Assembly: GCF_029893635.1 (NCBI RefSeq)
Contig: NZ_JARXYR010000002.1
Location: 2,951,001 to 3,015,000, forward strand
DNA: 64,000 bases
From: Variovorax sp. TBS-050B
Lineage (GTDB): Bacteria; Pseudomonadota; Gammaproteobacteria; Burkholderiales; Burkholderiaceae_C
Reading direction: 5' to 3'
The translations under genes and the position numbers were made by a program. The first letter of the stretch is position 1, and each line of letters begins with the position of its first letter. Below are positions 9,226 to 16,272 of the stretch, piece by piece. The notes beneath the pieces were generated by a model. The model had not been told where the DNA came from. It made no database searches and was given only the letters and a program-made list of their open reading frames with translations.

Positions 9226-10085
9226 TGCAGTGGTTGAAGGATCTGCTCGCGAGTGCCGCGCAGCCGTTGCCCATGCCGGAAGCCGCCGGTGCCTTTCTCC
9301 CTCCCCCGCTGGGGGAGGGCGGGGGTGGGGGCCGCGGGGATGCCACCGGGCGCACGGCCACTTCGAAGGCTGCCGTGCCCCCACCCCCACCCTCCCCCAG
9401 CGGGGGAGGGGGCAAGACGGTGCGGGCGGAATCGGGCGAAACGCTTGCGAAGCAGCTCGCGCTGGTCATCGATCTCAACGTCTGCGTCGGCTGCCATGCC
9501 TGCGTGACCTCGTGCAAGCAATGGAACACCTCGGGCAGCGCCGGGCCGCTGGCCGATGCGCGGCCCTATGGCGCCAATCCCACCGGCACCTTCTTCAACC
9601 GCGTGCAGACCTTCGAGGCCGGCGCCTTTCCGTCGACCGACACCGTCCACTTTCCGAAGAGCTGCCTGCACTGCGAAGACCCGCCCTGCGTGCCGGTGTG
9701 CCCCACGGGCGCGAGCTACAAGCGCAAGGAGGACGGTATCGTGCTGGTCGACTACGACAAGTGCATCGGCTGCAAGTACTGCGCCTGGGCCTGCCCCTAC
9801 GGCGCGCGCGAGCTTGACGAGGAGCGCCAGGTCATGACCAAGTGCACGCTATGCGTCGATCGCATCTACGACGAGCAGTTGCCGAAGGAAGACCGCAAGC
9901 CCGCCTGCGTCAAGGCCTGCCCGACCGGTGCGCGGCTGTTCGGCGACGTGAAGGACCCCGCCTCGGAAGTCTCGCAGGCGATCCGCGAACGCGGCGGCTA
10001 TGCGCTGATGCCCGAGTGGGAGACCCGCCCCGCCAACCGCTACCTGCCGCGGCGCGTCACGCCGTCGGCCGCGCAGGAGGACTGA
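9222..10085 (+). CDS. soeB: SoeB, iron-sulfur electron-transfer subunit of sulfite dehydrogenase, with an in-frame repeat insertion
   Basis: A 287-residue ferredoxin-type subunit carrying four cysteine clusters for 4Fe-4S centres: VCVGCHACVTSCKQWN, SCLHCEDPPCVPVCPTGA, KCIGCKYCAWACPYGA and KCTLCVD with CVKACPTGA. It passes electrons from SoeA to the membrane anchor. It is coupled to soeA by a four-base overlap, and soeC starts four bases after its stop. Residues about 27-63 are a low-complexity Pro/Gly stretch (LPPPLGEGGGGG, VPPPPPSPSGGGG) encoded by a palindromic repeat element. This makes the protein longer than typical SoeB. All cysteines lie after the insertion, so function may be kept. 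Confidence 0.9.
   Translation: MMQWLKDLLASAAQPLPMPEAAGAFLPPPLGEGGGGGRGDATGRTATSKAAVPPPPPSPSGGGGKTVRAESGETLAKQLALVIDLNVCVGCHACVTSCKQWNTSGSAGPLADARPYGANPTGTFFNRVQTFEAGAFPSTDTVHFPKSCLHCEDPPCVPVCPTGASYKRKEDGIVLVDYDKCIGCKYCAWACPYGARELDEERQVMTKCTLCVDRIYDEQLPKEDRKPACVKACPTGARLFGDVKDPASEVSQAIRERGGYALMPEWETRPANRYLPRRVTPSAAQED
9300..9409. repeat. Palindromic GC-rich repeat element inserted in frame inside soeB
   Basis: Two 33-bp inverted arms (9300-9332 and 9377-9409) match with one mismatch. Each arm is itself a hairpin (CCTCCCCC, loop GCT, GGGGGAGG) followed by a G-rich or C-rich tail. The 44-bp centre is unique. The arrangement resembles a small repetitive extragenic palindrome or MITE-like element. 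It is read through as codons of soeB without a stop. Confidence 0.8.
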
Positions 10086-10089
10086 GCGC

Positions 10090-11022
10090 ATGCATCCCGC
10101 GTTCTCGATCCTCTTCTTCACCACGCTGGCGGGCGCCGCCCAGGGGCTGGTGGTGGCGCTCGCGCTCGCGGCCCTGTTCGGGCTCGAACTCGCGCCCGGC
10201 TTCCAGCGCGACGCGCTCGCCGTCGCCGAAGTGCTGCTGGTCGCGGGGCTTGCCGCCTCGTTCATGCACCTCGGGCGCAAGATGCGCGCCTGGCGCGCGG
10301 TGCTGATGTGGCGCACCTCGTGGATGTCGCGCGAGGTGATCGTGCTGCCGGCCTTCATCGCGCTCGTGGCCGCCTGGTGGCTGGCGCTGCGCTTCGGTGC
10401 CGGCGGGCCGTGGTCGTGGCTGCTGCCGCTGCTGCTGGTGGCCGGCGCACTCGCGCTCTGGTACTGCACCGCGATGATCTACGCCTGCCTGCGCTTCATC
10501 GAGGAATGGGCGCATCCGCTCACGGTGCTCAACTTCACGCTGATCGGGCTCTCGTCGGGCCTGGTGCTCGCCTGCGCGATGGCCGCGGCGGCGGGGGAGG
10601 CGCGTTTCGTGCAACTGTTCGGTCCCTGGGCGCTCGCGGTCACGCTCGGCGCCTGGGCCGCGCGCGTGCAGGCGCTGCGGCGCAACGCGGGGCTGCGCCA
10701 CCGCTCCAGCCTGCAGTCGGCGACCGGCATCCGCAGCGAACGGTTGGTGCAGAAGTCGATGGGCATGTCGGCCGGGGCCTTCAACACGCGCGAGTTCTTC
10801 CACGGCGCTTCGTTGCTGGCGCTCAGGAACGTCAGGCTCGGCTTTCTGCTGCTGGCCTTCGCGCTGCCTTCGCTGCTGCTGGTGGGAGGCATCGCCACCG
10901 CCGCGGCATGGCCCTGGCTGCTCGCGGTGCTGGTGCAGGCGCCCGGGCTGCTGGCCGAGCGCTGGTTCTTCTTCGCGCAGGCCCGGCATCCGCAGAACCT
11001 GTACTACCAGGTGGTGTCCTGA
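10090..11022 (+). CDS. soeC: SoeC, DmsC-type membrane anchor of sulfite dehydrogenase
   Basis: A 310-residue, strongly hydrophobic protein with about eight predicted membrane segments, first seen at FFTTLAGAAQGLVVALALAA. It matches the DmsC/NrfD-like anchors that pass electrons from the iron-sulfur subunit to quinone. The family segment WRTSWMSREV, the HPLTVLNFTLIGLSSG region and RERWFFFAQ-like C-terminus (AERWFFFAQARHPQNLYYQ) are present. It is the last gene of soeABC. The next gene converges and ends five bases away, with no clear terminator hairpin between them. Confidence 0.9.
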   Translation: MHPAFSILFFTTLAGAAQGLVVALALAALFGLELAPGFQRDALAVAEVLLVAGLAASFMHLGRKMRAWRAVLMWRTSWMSREVIVLPAFIALVAAWWLALRFGAGGPWSWLLPLLLVAGALALWYCTAMIYACLRFIEEWAHPLTVLNFTLIGLSSGLVLACAMAAAAGEARFVQLFGPWALAVTLGAWAARVQALRRNAGLRHRSSLQSATGIRSERLVQKSMGMSAGAFNTREFFHGASLLALRNVRLGFLLLAFALPSLLLVGGIATAAAWPWLLAVLVQAPGLLAERWFFFAQARHPQNLYYQVVS

Positions 11023-11026
11023 GCCT

Positions 11027-11956
11027 TCAGGCCTGAGCGTGCAGGCGCAGCCCCGGCGTGGGCCAGTCGTCGATCGCGATCAGCCGCCCGCTGCCCGAGA
11101 GCGTGACGTAGGCCGTGCGCATGTCGCGCCCGCCAAAGCAGATGTTGGTGGTGTAGCGGTCGGGCAGCGGCACGTGTTCGCAGCTGCTGCCGTCGGGCGC
11201 GACGATGGTGATGCCGCCGTGCAGCAGCGTCGCCACGCAGAGGTTGCCAAGCGCATCGGCCGCCATCGAATCGAAGCGCTGGTAGTGCCCGCCCGGTGAA
11301 GCGCAGAGCATGCGTCCGCCATGCGGCGAGGGCCAGCCGTCCTTGCGCACGCGGCCCGGCGCGGTGACGTCGAAGGCCCAGAGCCGCGCGCCCTCGGTCT
11401 CGGCGTAGTAGAGCGTGCGGCCGTCGGGCGAGAGCGCGATGCCGTTGGGCGTCATCACCGGCCGCGCCACTGCATGCGCGCCGCTGCCGTCGGCCAGGCC
11501 GTAGAACACGCCGCCGCGGTCCATGTCGCGCTCGCGCACCTTGCCGAGGTCGGTGAAGTAGAAGCCGCCGTGTTCGTCGAACACCAGGTCGTTGGGCCCG
11601 CGCAGCGGCGCGCCGTCGACGCTCTCGAAGAGCCGCTCGGCGCGGCCGGTGGCGAGGTTCACGCGCTCGATGCGGCCGCCCGAATAGTCGTCGGCCTGGC
11701 CCACGGGGCGCTGGCAGCCGTCGGCTTCAGTGTGCCAGCGGAAGCCGCCGTTGTTGCAGACGTACACCGCGCCGTCCGGCCCCATCGCCGCGCCGTTCGG
11801 TCCGCCGCCGAGGTCGGCCACCACCTGCACCAGCCCGTCGTGCCGCACACGCGTGAGCGTGCCGCGCGCGATCTCGACCAGCAGCACCGAGCCGTCGTCC
11901 ATGGCGACGGGGCCTTCGGGGAACTGCAGGCCGGTGGCGAGTTCGCGGAACTTCAT
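11027..11956 (-). CDS. SMP-30/gluconolactonase/LRE family lactonase
   Basis: A 309-residue six-bladed beta-propeller of the SMP-30/SGL family. Typical features are FPEGPVAMDDGSVL near the N-terminus (metal-ligand Glu in EGP), GGGPNGAAMGPDGAVYVCNN, LRGPNDLVFDEHGGFYFTD and VMTPNGIALSPDGRTLYYAET, which supply the conserved Asn and Asp metal ligands. Such enzymes hydrolyse sugar or other lactones. The natural substrate cannot be named. It is convergent with soeC and divergent from an alpha/beta hydrolase, so there is no clear pathway partner. Confidence 0.85.
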   Translation of the reverse strand: MKFRELATGLQFPEGPVAMDDGSVLLVEIARGTLTRVRHDGLVQVVADLGGGPNGAAMGPDGAVYVCNNGGFRWHTEADGCQRPVGQADDYSGGRIERVNLATGRAERLFESVDGAPLRGPNDLVFDEHGGFYFTDLGKVRERDMDRGGVFYGLADGSGAHAVARPVMTPNGIALSPDGRTLYYAETEGARLWAFDVTAPGRVRKDGWPSPHGGRMLCASPGGHYQRFDSMAADALGNLCVATLLHGGITIVAPDGSSCEHVPLPDRYTTNICFGGRDMRTAYVTLSGSGRLIAIDDWPTPGLRLHAQA

Positions 11957-12064
11957 CGGGTGTCTCCTTCGATGGGGGCGGTGTGAACGGCGCGTGCGCG
12001 TTCATTGTGCGGGCACGGCCCCGAAGCGACAATCCGGCGCTCGGATCGATCGAGGAGCAGGCAG

Positions 12065-12727
12065 ATGGCGAGATTCGTTCTGGTGCCGGGCGGCTGGCAT
12101 GGCGGCTGGGCTTTCGATGCGGTGGGGCAGGTGCTGCGCGGCGCGGGCCACGACGTGCAGGCGCTCACGCTCTCGGGGCTGGGCGACGACAGGCCTGCGC
12201 ACGGCGCCCTCAATCTCGCGACGCACATCGGCGAGGTGGTCGAGGCGCTGGCGGCGGGCGATGCGCCCTCGGTGCTCGTCGGCCATTCGTATGCGGGCAT
12301 GGTCATCACCGGCGCGGCCGACCGGCTGCCGTCGCGCGTCGACACGATCGTCTATGCCGACGCCTATGTGCCCGCGCACGGCGAATCGCTGTGGTCGCTC
12401 ACGAGCCAGAGCTACCGCGACCGCTTCATCGCGGGCGTGGCCGCCGACGGCCTGAACTGCGCCGCGCCGGGACATCTCGACCAGCGATGCCGGCCGCATC
12501 CGATCGCGACCTTTCTGCAGGCCGTCACGTTGACCGGCGATTGGCGGCAGGTGCGCCACAAGGTCTATGTCGCGGCACTGGGCTGGGAGGGGAGCCCCTT
12601 CCTCGCGCTGTACGAGCGGCTGCGGCGCGACCCTGCATGGGAGACGCACGGTCTCGACTGCGCGCACGACATTCCGCGGCTGGCACCGGAGGCGTTCGGG
12701 AAGATTCTGCTGAGCGGTGTGCCATGA
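12065..12727 (+). CDS. Alpha/beta hydrolase (esterase)
   Basis: A 220-residue alpha/beta hydrolase. The start ATG at 12065 is preferred because it has GAGGAG about eight bases upstream and begins directly with the first strand (MARFVLVPGGWHGGW). The nucleophile elbow is VGHSYAGM, and the acid YADAYVP follows. The oxyanion-type segment is GGWHGGW. It resembles salicylate-esterase and pyrethroid-hydrolase-like proteins, but the substrate is unknown. Its stop overlaps the next start (ATGA), so the two genes are coupled. Confidence 0.85.
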   Translation: MARFVLVPGGWHGGWAFDAVGQVLRGAGHDVQALTLSGLGDDRPAHGALNLATHIGEVVEALAAGDAPSVLVGHSYAGMVITGAADRLPSRVDTIVYADAYVPAHGESLWSLTSQSYRDRFIAGVAADGLNCAAPGHLDQRCRPHPIATFLQAVTLTGDWRQVRHKVYVAALGWEGSPFLALYERLRRDPAWETHGLDCAHDIPRLAPEAFGKILLSGVP

Positions 12728-13041
12728 GACTGGCCTGGTTCGCCGCCGTGGGTGCGTTGGCCCTGTCCGTGCATGCGGCCAACTACCCATGCTCGGGGCG
12801 CAAGGGTGGCGTCGCCCATTGCAACGGCGAATTGTTCGTCTGCAACGACGGCTCGATCAGCGGGTCCAAAAAGAGCTGCGCCGCCGAGATGGGTGGTGCG
12901 GCGCGTGCGTTTGCGCCGCCTGCCGCGCGCAGCCCGGGCGACACGGAATGCAGTTGCCGCTCGGGGCGGATCTGCGTGGGGCCGCGCGGCGGCGAGTACT
13001 GCCTCAGCGACAGCGGTGCGAAGAGCTACCGCCGCAAGTGA
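12724..13041 (+). CDS. Small secreted cysteine-rich protein of unknown function
   Basis: A 105-residue protein. MRLAWFAAVGALALSVHAA is a signal peptide, after which the mature protein begins NYPCSGRKGGVAHC. Eight or more cysteines are present (CSG, HCNG, VCNDG, SCAAE, CSCRSG, ICVG, YCLS), suggesting disulfides in the periplasm or outside the cell. It overlaps the preceding hydrolase gene by four bases, so co-expression is likely. I recognise no named family. Confidence 0.75.
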   Translation: MRLAWFAAVGALALSVHAANYPCSGRKGGVAHCNGELFVCNDGSISGSKKSCAAEMGGAARAFAPPAARSPGDTECSCRSGRICVGPRGGEYCLSDSGAKSYRRK

Positions 13042-13127
13042 TCGGCGACATCGATCTGCTTGCGGCTGGCCGAGAATCGAGGCTGCTTCCAAAGCGACTG
13101 CTATATCAATTCCCAGGGATCTGCTTC

Positions 13128-14048
13128 ATGACCACTCTTGCTTCCACGCCCCGCACCGTCGCCATCATCGGCGTCGGCATGATGGGCAGCGCCATCGCGC
13201 AGCGCTTTCTCGACTGCGGCCATTCGGTGCGGCTGCACACGCGCAGCCCCGACAAGCTCAAGCCGCTGGTCGAGCGCGGCGGTGTCGCCGCGGCCACGGC
13301 CGCCGAGGCGGCGCGCGGCTGCGAATTCGTCATCACCTGCCTCAATTCCGCCGAGATCGTCGAGCAGGCGGTGTTCGGCGCGGACGGCGCGGCCGCTTCG
13401 ATGGAGCGTTCGGCGGTGCTGATCGACATGTCGTCGATCAACCCGCCCGCCACGCGCCGCCTTGCGCAGATGCTCGAGGAGCGCTGCGGTGCCGCCTGGG
13501 TGGACGCGCCCCTGTCGGGCGGCGCGCCGAAGGCGCTGATCGGCAAGCTCACGGTGATGGCGGGCGGCACTGCCGAAGCGGTGGCGCATGCCCATGAACT
13601 GATGCGCGACCTGTGCGCCAACTACACGCACATGGGCCCGTCGGGCGCCGGCCAGACCACCAAGCTCGTGAACCAGGTGCTGTGCGCGCTGAACAACCAG
13701 GCGGTGGCCGAGGCGGTGCGCCTGGCCGAAGCCGGCGGGGTCGACGCGCGCAAGCTGCCCGCCGCCCTGGCCGGCGGCCGGGCCGACAGCGCGGCGCTGC
13801 AGGAGTTCGGCCCGCAGATGGCCGCGCGCGAGGCGCCGCCCACGGGCGCGATGCGCAACATGGTCAAGGACATGGAGGGCGTGCAGGCGCTGGCGCATGC
13901 CAGCCGCCTGGCGCTGCCGCTGTCGAGCACGGTGGCGGACCTGCTGCGCACCTTCGTGGCGGCGGGCCTGGGCGATGCGCAGGTGGCGGAGCTGATGCTG
14001 CAGTTCGACGGCTTCCAGCGTCCCGCGCGCGAACAGACCCGCGCCTGA
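13128..14048 (+). CDS. NAD(P)-dependent oxidoreductase of the 3-hydroxyisobutyrate dehydrogenase family
   Basis: A 306-residue beta-hydroxyacid dehydrogenase. The N-terminal Rossmann motif is AIIGVGMMGSAIAQRFLDCG. The substrate-binding segment is VDAPLSGGAPKALIGKLTVM, and the catalytic lysine lies in GAGQTTKLVNQVLCALNNQ. The family includes 3-hydroxyisobutyrate, tartronate-semialdehyde and 6-phosphogluconate-type reductases, and the substrate cannot be fixed. It converges with the following phosphotransacetylase-like gene with only three bases between the stops. Confidence 0.87.
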   Translation: MTTLASTPRTVAIIGVGMMGSAIAQRFLDCGHSVRLHTRSPDKLKPLVERGGVAAATAAEAARGCEFVITCLNSAEIVEQAVFGADGAAASMERSAVLIDMSSINPPATRRLAQMLEERCGAAWVDAPLSGGAPKALIGKLTVMAGGTAEAVAHAHELMRDLCANYTHMGPSGAGQTTKLVNQVLCALNNQAVAEAVRLAEAGGVDARKLPAALAGGRADSAALQEFGPQMAAREAPPTGAMRNMVKDMEGVQALAHASRLALPLSSTVADLLRTFVAAGLGDAQVAELMLQFDGFQRPAREQTRA

Positions 14049-14051
14049 GCC

Positions 14052-15017
14052 TCAGCCGACGGCCTTGATCCGCCGTTCGCGCCCCGCCTTCGCGAGCATC
14101 GACGCGACCGCGCACGATGCGAGCCGCGCCGCTTCGGAATCGGCGCGGCTCGTGAGGATCACCGGCACCTTCGTGCCGAGCACGATGCCGGCCGCACAGG
14201 CGTTGCCGAGGAAGGTGAGGCTCTTCGCGAGCATGTTGCCCGCGTCGAGGTCCGGCACGATCAGCACGTTGGCGCGGCCCGCCACCGGCGAGACGATGCC
14301 CTTGATGCGCGCGGCCTCGGGGTCGATGGCGTTGTCCATCGCCAGCGGGCCGTCGAGTTCGGCGCCGGTGATCTGGCCGCGGTCGGCCATCTTGCAGAGC
14401 GCGGCCGCGTCGAGCGTGGAGGGCACCTTGGTGTTCACCGTCTCGGTGGCAGAGAGGATGGCCACGCGCACGGCCGGCATCTGCAGCGCATGCGCGAGGT
14501 CGATCGCGTTCTGCACGATGTCGACCTTCTCGTCGAGCGTGGGCGCGATGTTGATCGCAGCGTCCGAAATGATCAGCGGCTGCGGATGGCCGGGCACGTC
14601 CATCACGAAGCAATGGCTGATGCGGCGCGAGGTGCGCAGCCCGTCGTCGCGGCGCACCACCGCCCCCATGAGTTCGTCGGTGTGCAGGCTGCCCTTCATC
14701 AGCGCATCGACTTCGCCGCGCAGGGCCATGGCGACGGCGGCATCGGCGGCAGCGTGGCTGTGGGGGGTATCGACGATGGCGATGCCCTCGAGGTCGGCCC
14801 CCGCTTCCCCGGCCGCGGCTTCGATCCTTTCGCGCGGGCCGACCAGCGTGGGCGCGATCAGGCCCATGGCGGCCGAGGCGAGCGCGGCCTCGATCGCGAG
14901 CGCGTTGGCGGGGTGGACCACGGCGACGCGCAGCGGCGGCAGCGCGCGGGCCGCGGCGATCAGCCGGTCGTAATGCGGGTGCGCGCCCTCAGGCTGGTGT
15001 GAGGATGAAATCGCCAT
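14052..15017 (-). CDS. Phosphate acetyl/butyryltransferase family protein
   Basis: A 321-residue single-domain enzyme of the PTA_PTB family, which moves acyl groups between CoA and phosphate. Features are VVHPANALAIEAA, ALMKGSLHTDELMGAV, the central RRISHCFVMDVPGHPQPLIISD, AILSATETVNTKVPSTLDA and the C-terminal NVLIVPDLDAGNMLAKSLTF block. No acetate or butyrate kinase gene lies beside it in the window. Phosphotransacetylase versus phosphotransbutyrylase cannot be told apart by eye. Confidence 0.87.
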   Translation of the reverse strand: MAISSSHQPEGAHPHYDRLIAAARALPPLRVAVVHPANALAIEAALASAAMGLIAPTLVGPRERIEAAAGEAGADLEGIAIVDTPHSHAAADAAVAMALRGEVDALMKGSLHTDELMGAVVRRDDGLRTSRRISHCFVMDVPGHPQPLIISDAAINIAPTLDEKVDIVQNAIDLAHALQMPAVRVAILSATETVNTKVPSTLDAAALCKMADRGQITGAELDGPLAMDNAIDPEAARIKGIVSPVAGRANVLIVPDLDAGNMLAKSLTFLGNACAAGIVLGTKVPVILTSRADSEAARLASCAVASMLAKAGRERRIKAVG

Positions 15018-15090
15018 GCGGGCTCCGAGGAATGATGGTTCGATGGAGTTTGCAATAGCCGACCGCTCGCGCGGATCGGAAGGCTTAACG

Positions 15091-15125
15091 AAAAAGCCCC
15101 GCTATCAAAAAAATAGCGGGGCTTT
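15091..15125 (-). terminator. Intrinsic terminator downstream of tRNA-Thr
   Basis: A 13-bp perfect stem (AAAGCCCCGCTAT with ATAGCGGGGCTTT) with a seven-base loop, followed on the minus strand by a run of T. It lies eight bases beyond the tRNA-Thr CCA end. It may also act on plus-strand transcripts. Confidence 0.85.
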
Positions 15126-15132
15126 CGATTTT

Positions 15133-15208
15133 TGGTGCCGGAGAGATGAATCGAACACCCGACCTTCTCATTACGAATGAGCTGCTCTACCGACTGAGCT
15201 ACACCGGC
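15133..15208 (-). tRNA. tRNA-Thr (anticodon CGT)
   Basis: A 76-base tRNA on the minus strand with encoded CCA. The acceptor arm is GCCGGTG with CTCCGGC, the D-arm contains GCTCAGTCGGTAGAGC, the anticodon loop is TTCGTAA, and the T-loop is TTCGATT. A TATAAT -10-like box lies at 15219-15224, ten bases upstream of the 5' end. A terminator follows. Confidence 0.95.
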
Positions 15209-15233
15209 GAAGCCTCAGATTATAGCCAAGAAA

Positions 15234-16250
15234 TCAAGGCTTCTCGGCGTGGTACCTGGTCAGGCGCTCGACTTCGTTTCGCGAACCCAACATCACGCTC
15301 ACGCGCTCGTGCAGCTTGGCGGGCTTCAGTTCGAGGATGCGCTGCTTGCCGTTGGTGGCCGCGCCGCCGGCCTGTTCGACCAGCCAGCTCATCGGATTGG
15401 CCTCGTACATCAGGCGCAGCTTGCCGGCCTTTTCGGGCTCGCGCTTGTCCCAGGGGTACATGAAGACGCCGCCGCGCATCAGGATGCGGTGCACGTCGGC
15501 CACCATGCTGGCGATCCAGCGCATGTTGAAGTCCTTGCCGCGCGGGCCTTCCTTGCCGGCCAGGCATTCGTCGATGTAGCGCTTCACGGGTTCGTCCCAG
15601 TGGCGCATGTTGCTCATGTTGATCGCGAATTCCTTGGTGTCGGCCGGGATCTGGATGTCTTCCTGCGTGAGCACGAAGCTGCCCTGCTCGCGGTCGAGCG
15701 TGAACATGGCGACGCCGTTGCCCACGGTGAGCACCAGCGTGGTCTGCGGGCCGTAAATGCAGTAGCCGGCCGCCACCTGCTGGGTGCCGGGCTGCAGGAA
15801 GTCGGCCTCCTGCACGCCGGGCGTGTCGTCCGGCTTCTTGAGCACGCTGAAGATGGTGCCGATGCTCACGTTCACGTCGATGTTGCTGCTGCCGTCGAGC
15901 GGGTCGAACATCAGCAGGTACTCGCCCTGGGGATAGCGGTTGGGCACCACGTAGATGCTGTCCATCTCCTCGCTGGCCATGGCCGCGAGGTGGCCGCCCC
16001 ATTCGTTGGCCTCGATCAGCACCTCGTTGGCGATGATGTCGAGCTTCTTCTGGATCTCGCCCTGCACGTTCTCGCTCTCGGCCGTGCCCAGCACGCCGCC
16101 GAGCGCGCCCTTGTTGACGGCCTGGCTGATGCTCTTGCAGGCGCGGGCCACCACTTCGAGCAGCAGCCGCAGCTGGCCGGGGATGAGGCCGTCGGCGCGC
16201 TGCTGTTCGACGAGGTAGCGGGTGAGGGAGATCTTCTGTTGTTGAGCCAT
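15234..16250 (-). CDS. fbp: Fructose-1,6-bisphosphatase class I
   Basis: A 338-residue gluconeogenic enzyme that removes the 1-phosphate from fructose 1,6-bisphosphate. The start [16 protein letters not shown] is chosen at 16250; an upstream ATG at 16292 would add residues unlike the family. The metal-binding motif [20 protein letters not shown] is intact. [18 protein letters not shown] and the C-terminal [15 protein letters not shown] block are typical. It follows pepN in the same direction after a short gap of 22 bases. Confidence 0.95.
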   Translation of the reverse strand: MAQQQKISLTRYLVEQQRADGLIPGQLRLLLEVVARACKSISQAVNKGALGGVLGTAESENVQGEIQKKLDIIANEVLIEANEWGGHLAAMASEEMDSIYVVPNRYPQGEYLLMFDPLDGSSNIDVNVSIGTIFSVLKKPDDTPGVQEADFLQPGTQQVAAGYCIYGPQTTLVLTVGNGVAMFTLDREQGSFVLTQEDIQIPADTKEFAINMSNMRHWDEPVKRYIDECLAGKEGPRGKDFNMRWIASMVADVHRILMRGGVFMYPWDKREPEKAGKLRLMYEANPMSWLVEQAGGAATNGKQRILELKPAKLHERVSVMLGSRNEVERLTRYHAEKP

Positions 16251-16272
16251 ATGCTTTCTGTGTTCGGTTGCT

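Noticed and set aside
9300..9409. Strong hairpins in soeB read as a transcription terminator
   Set aside because: They lie inside an open frame between coupled genes and lack a T-run. The iron-sulfur protein continues after them.
6285..11022. Formate dehydrogenase, DMSO reductase or polysulfide reductase for soeABC
   Set aside because: No selenocysteine or formate-type motif, no Tat signal peptide on the molybdenum subunit, and the sulfolactate context fits the cytoplasmic sulfite enzyme.
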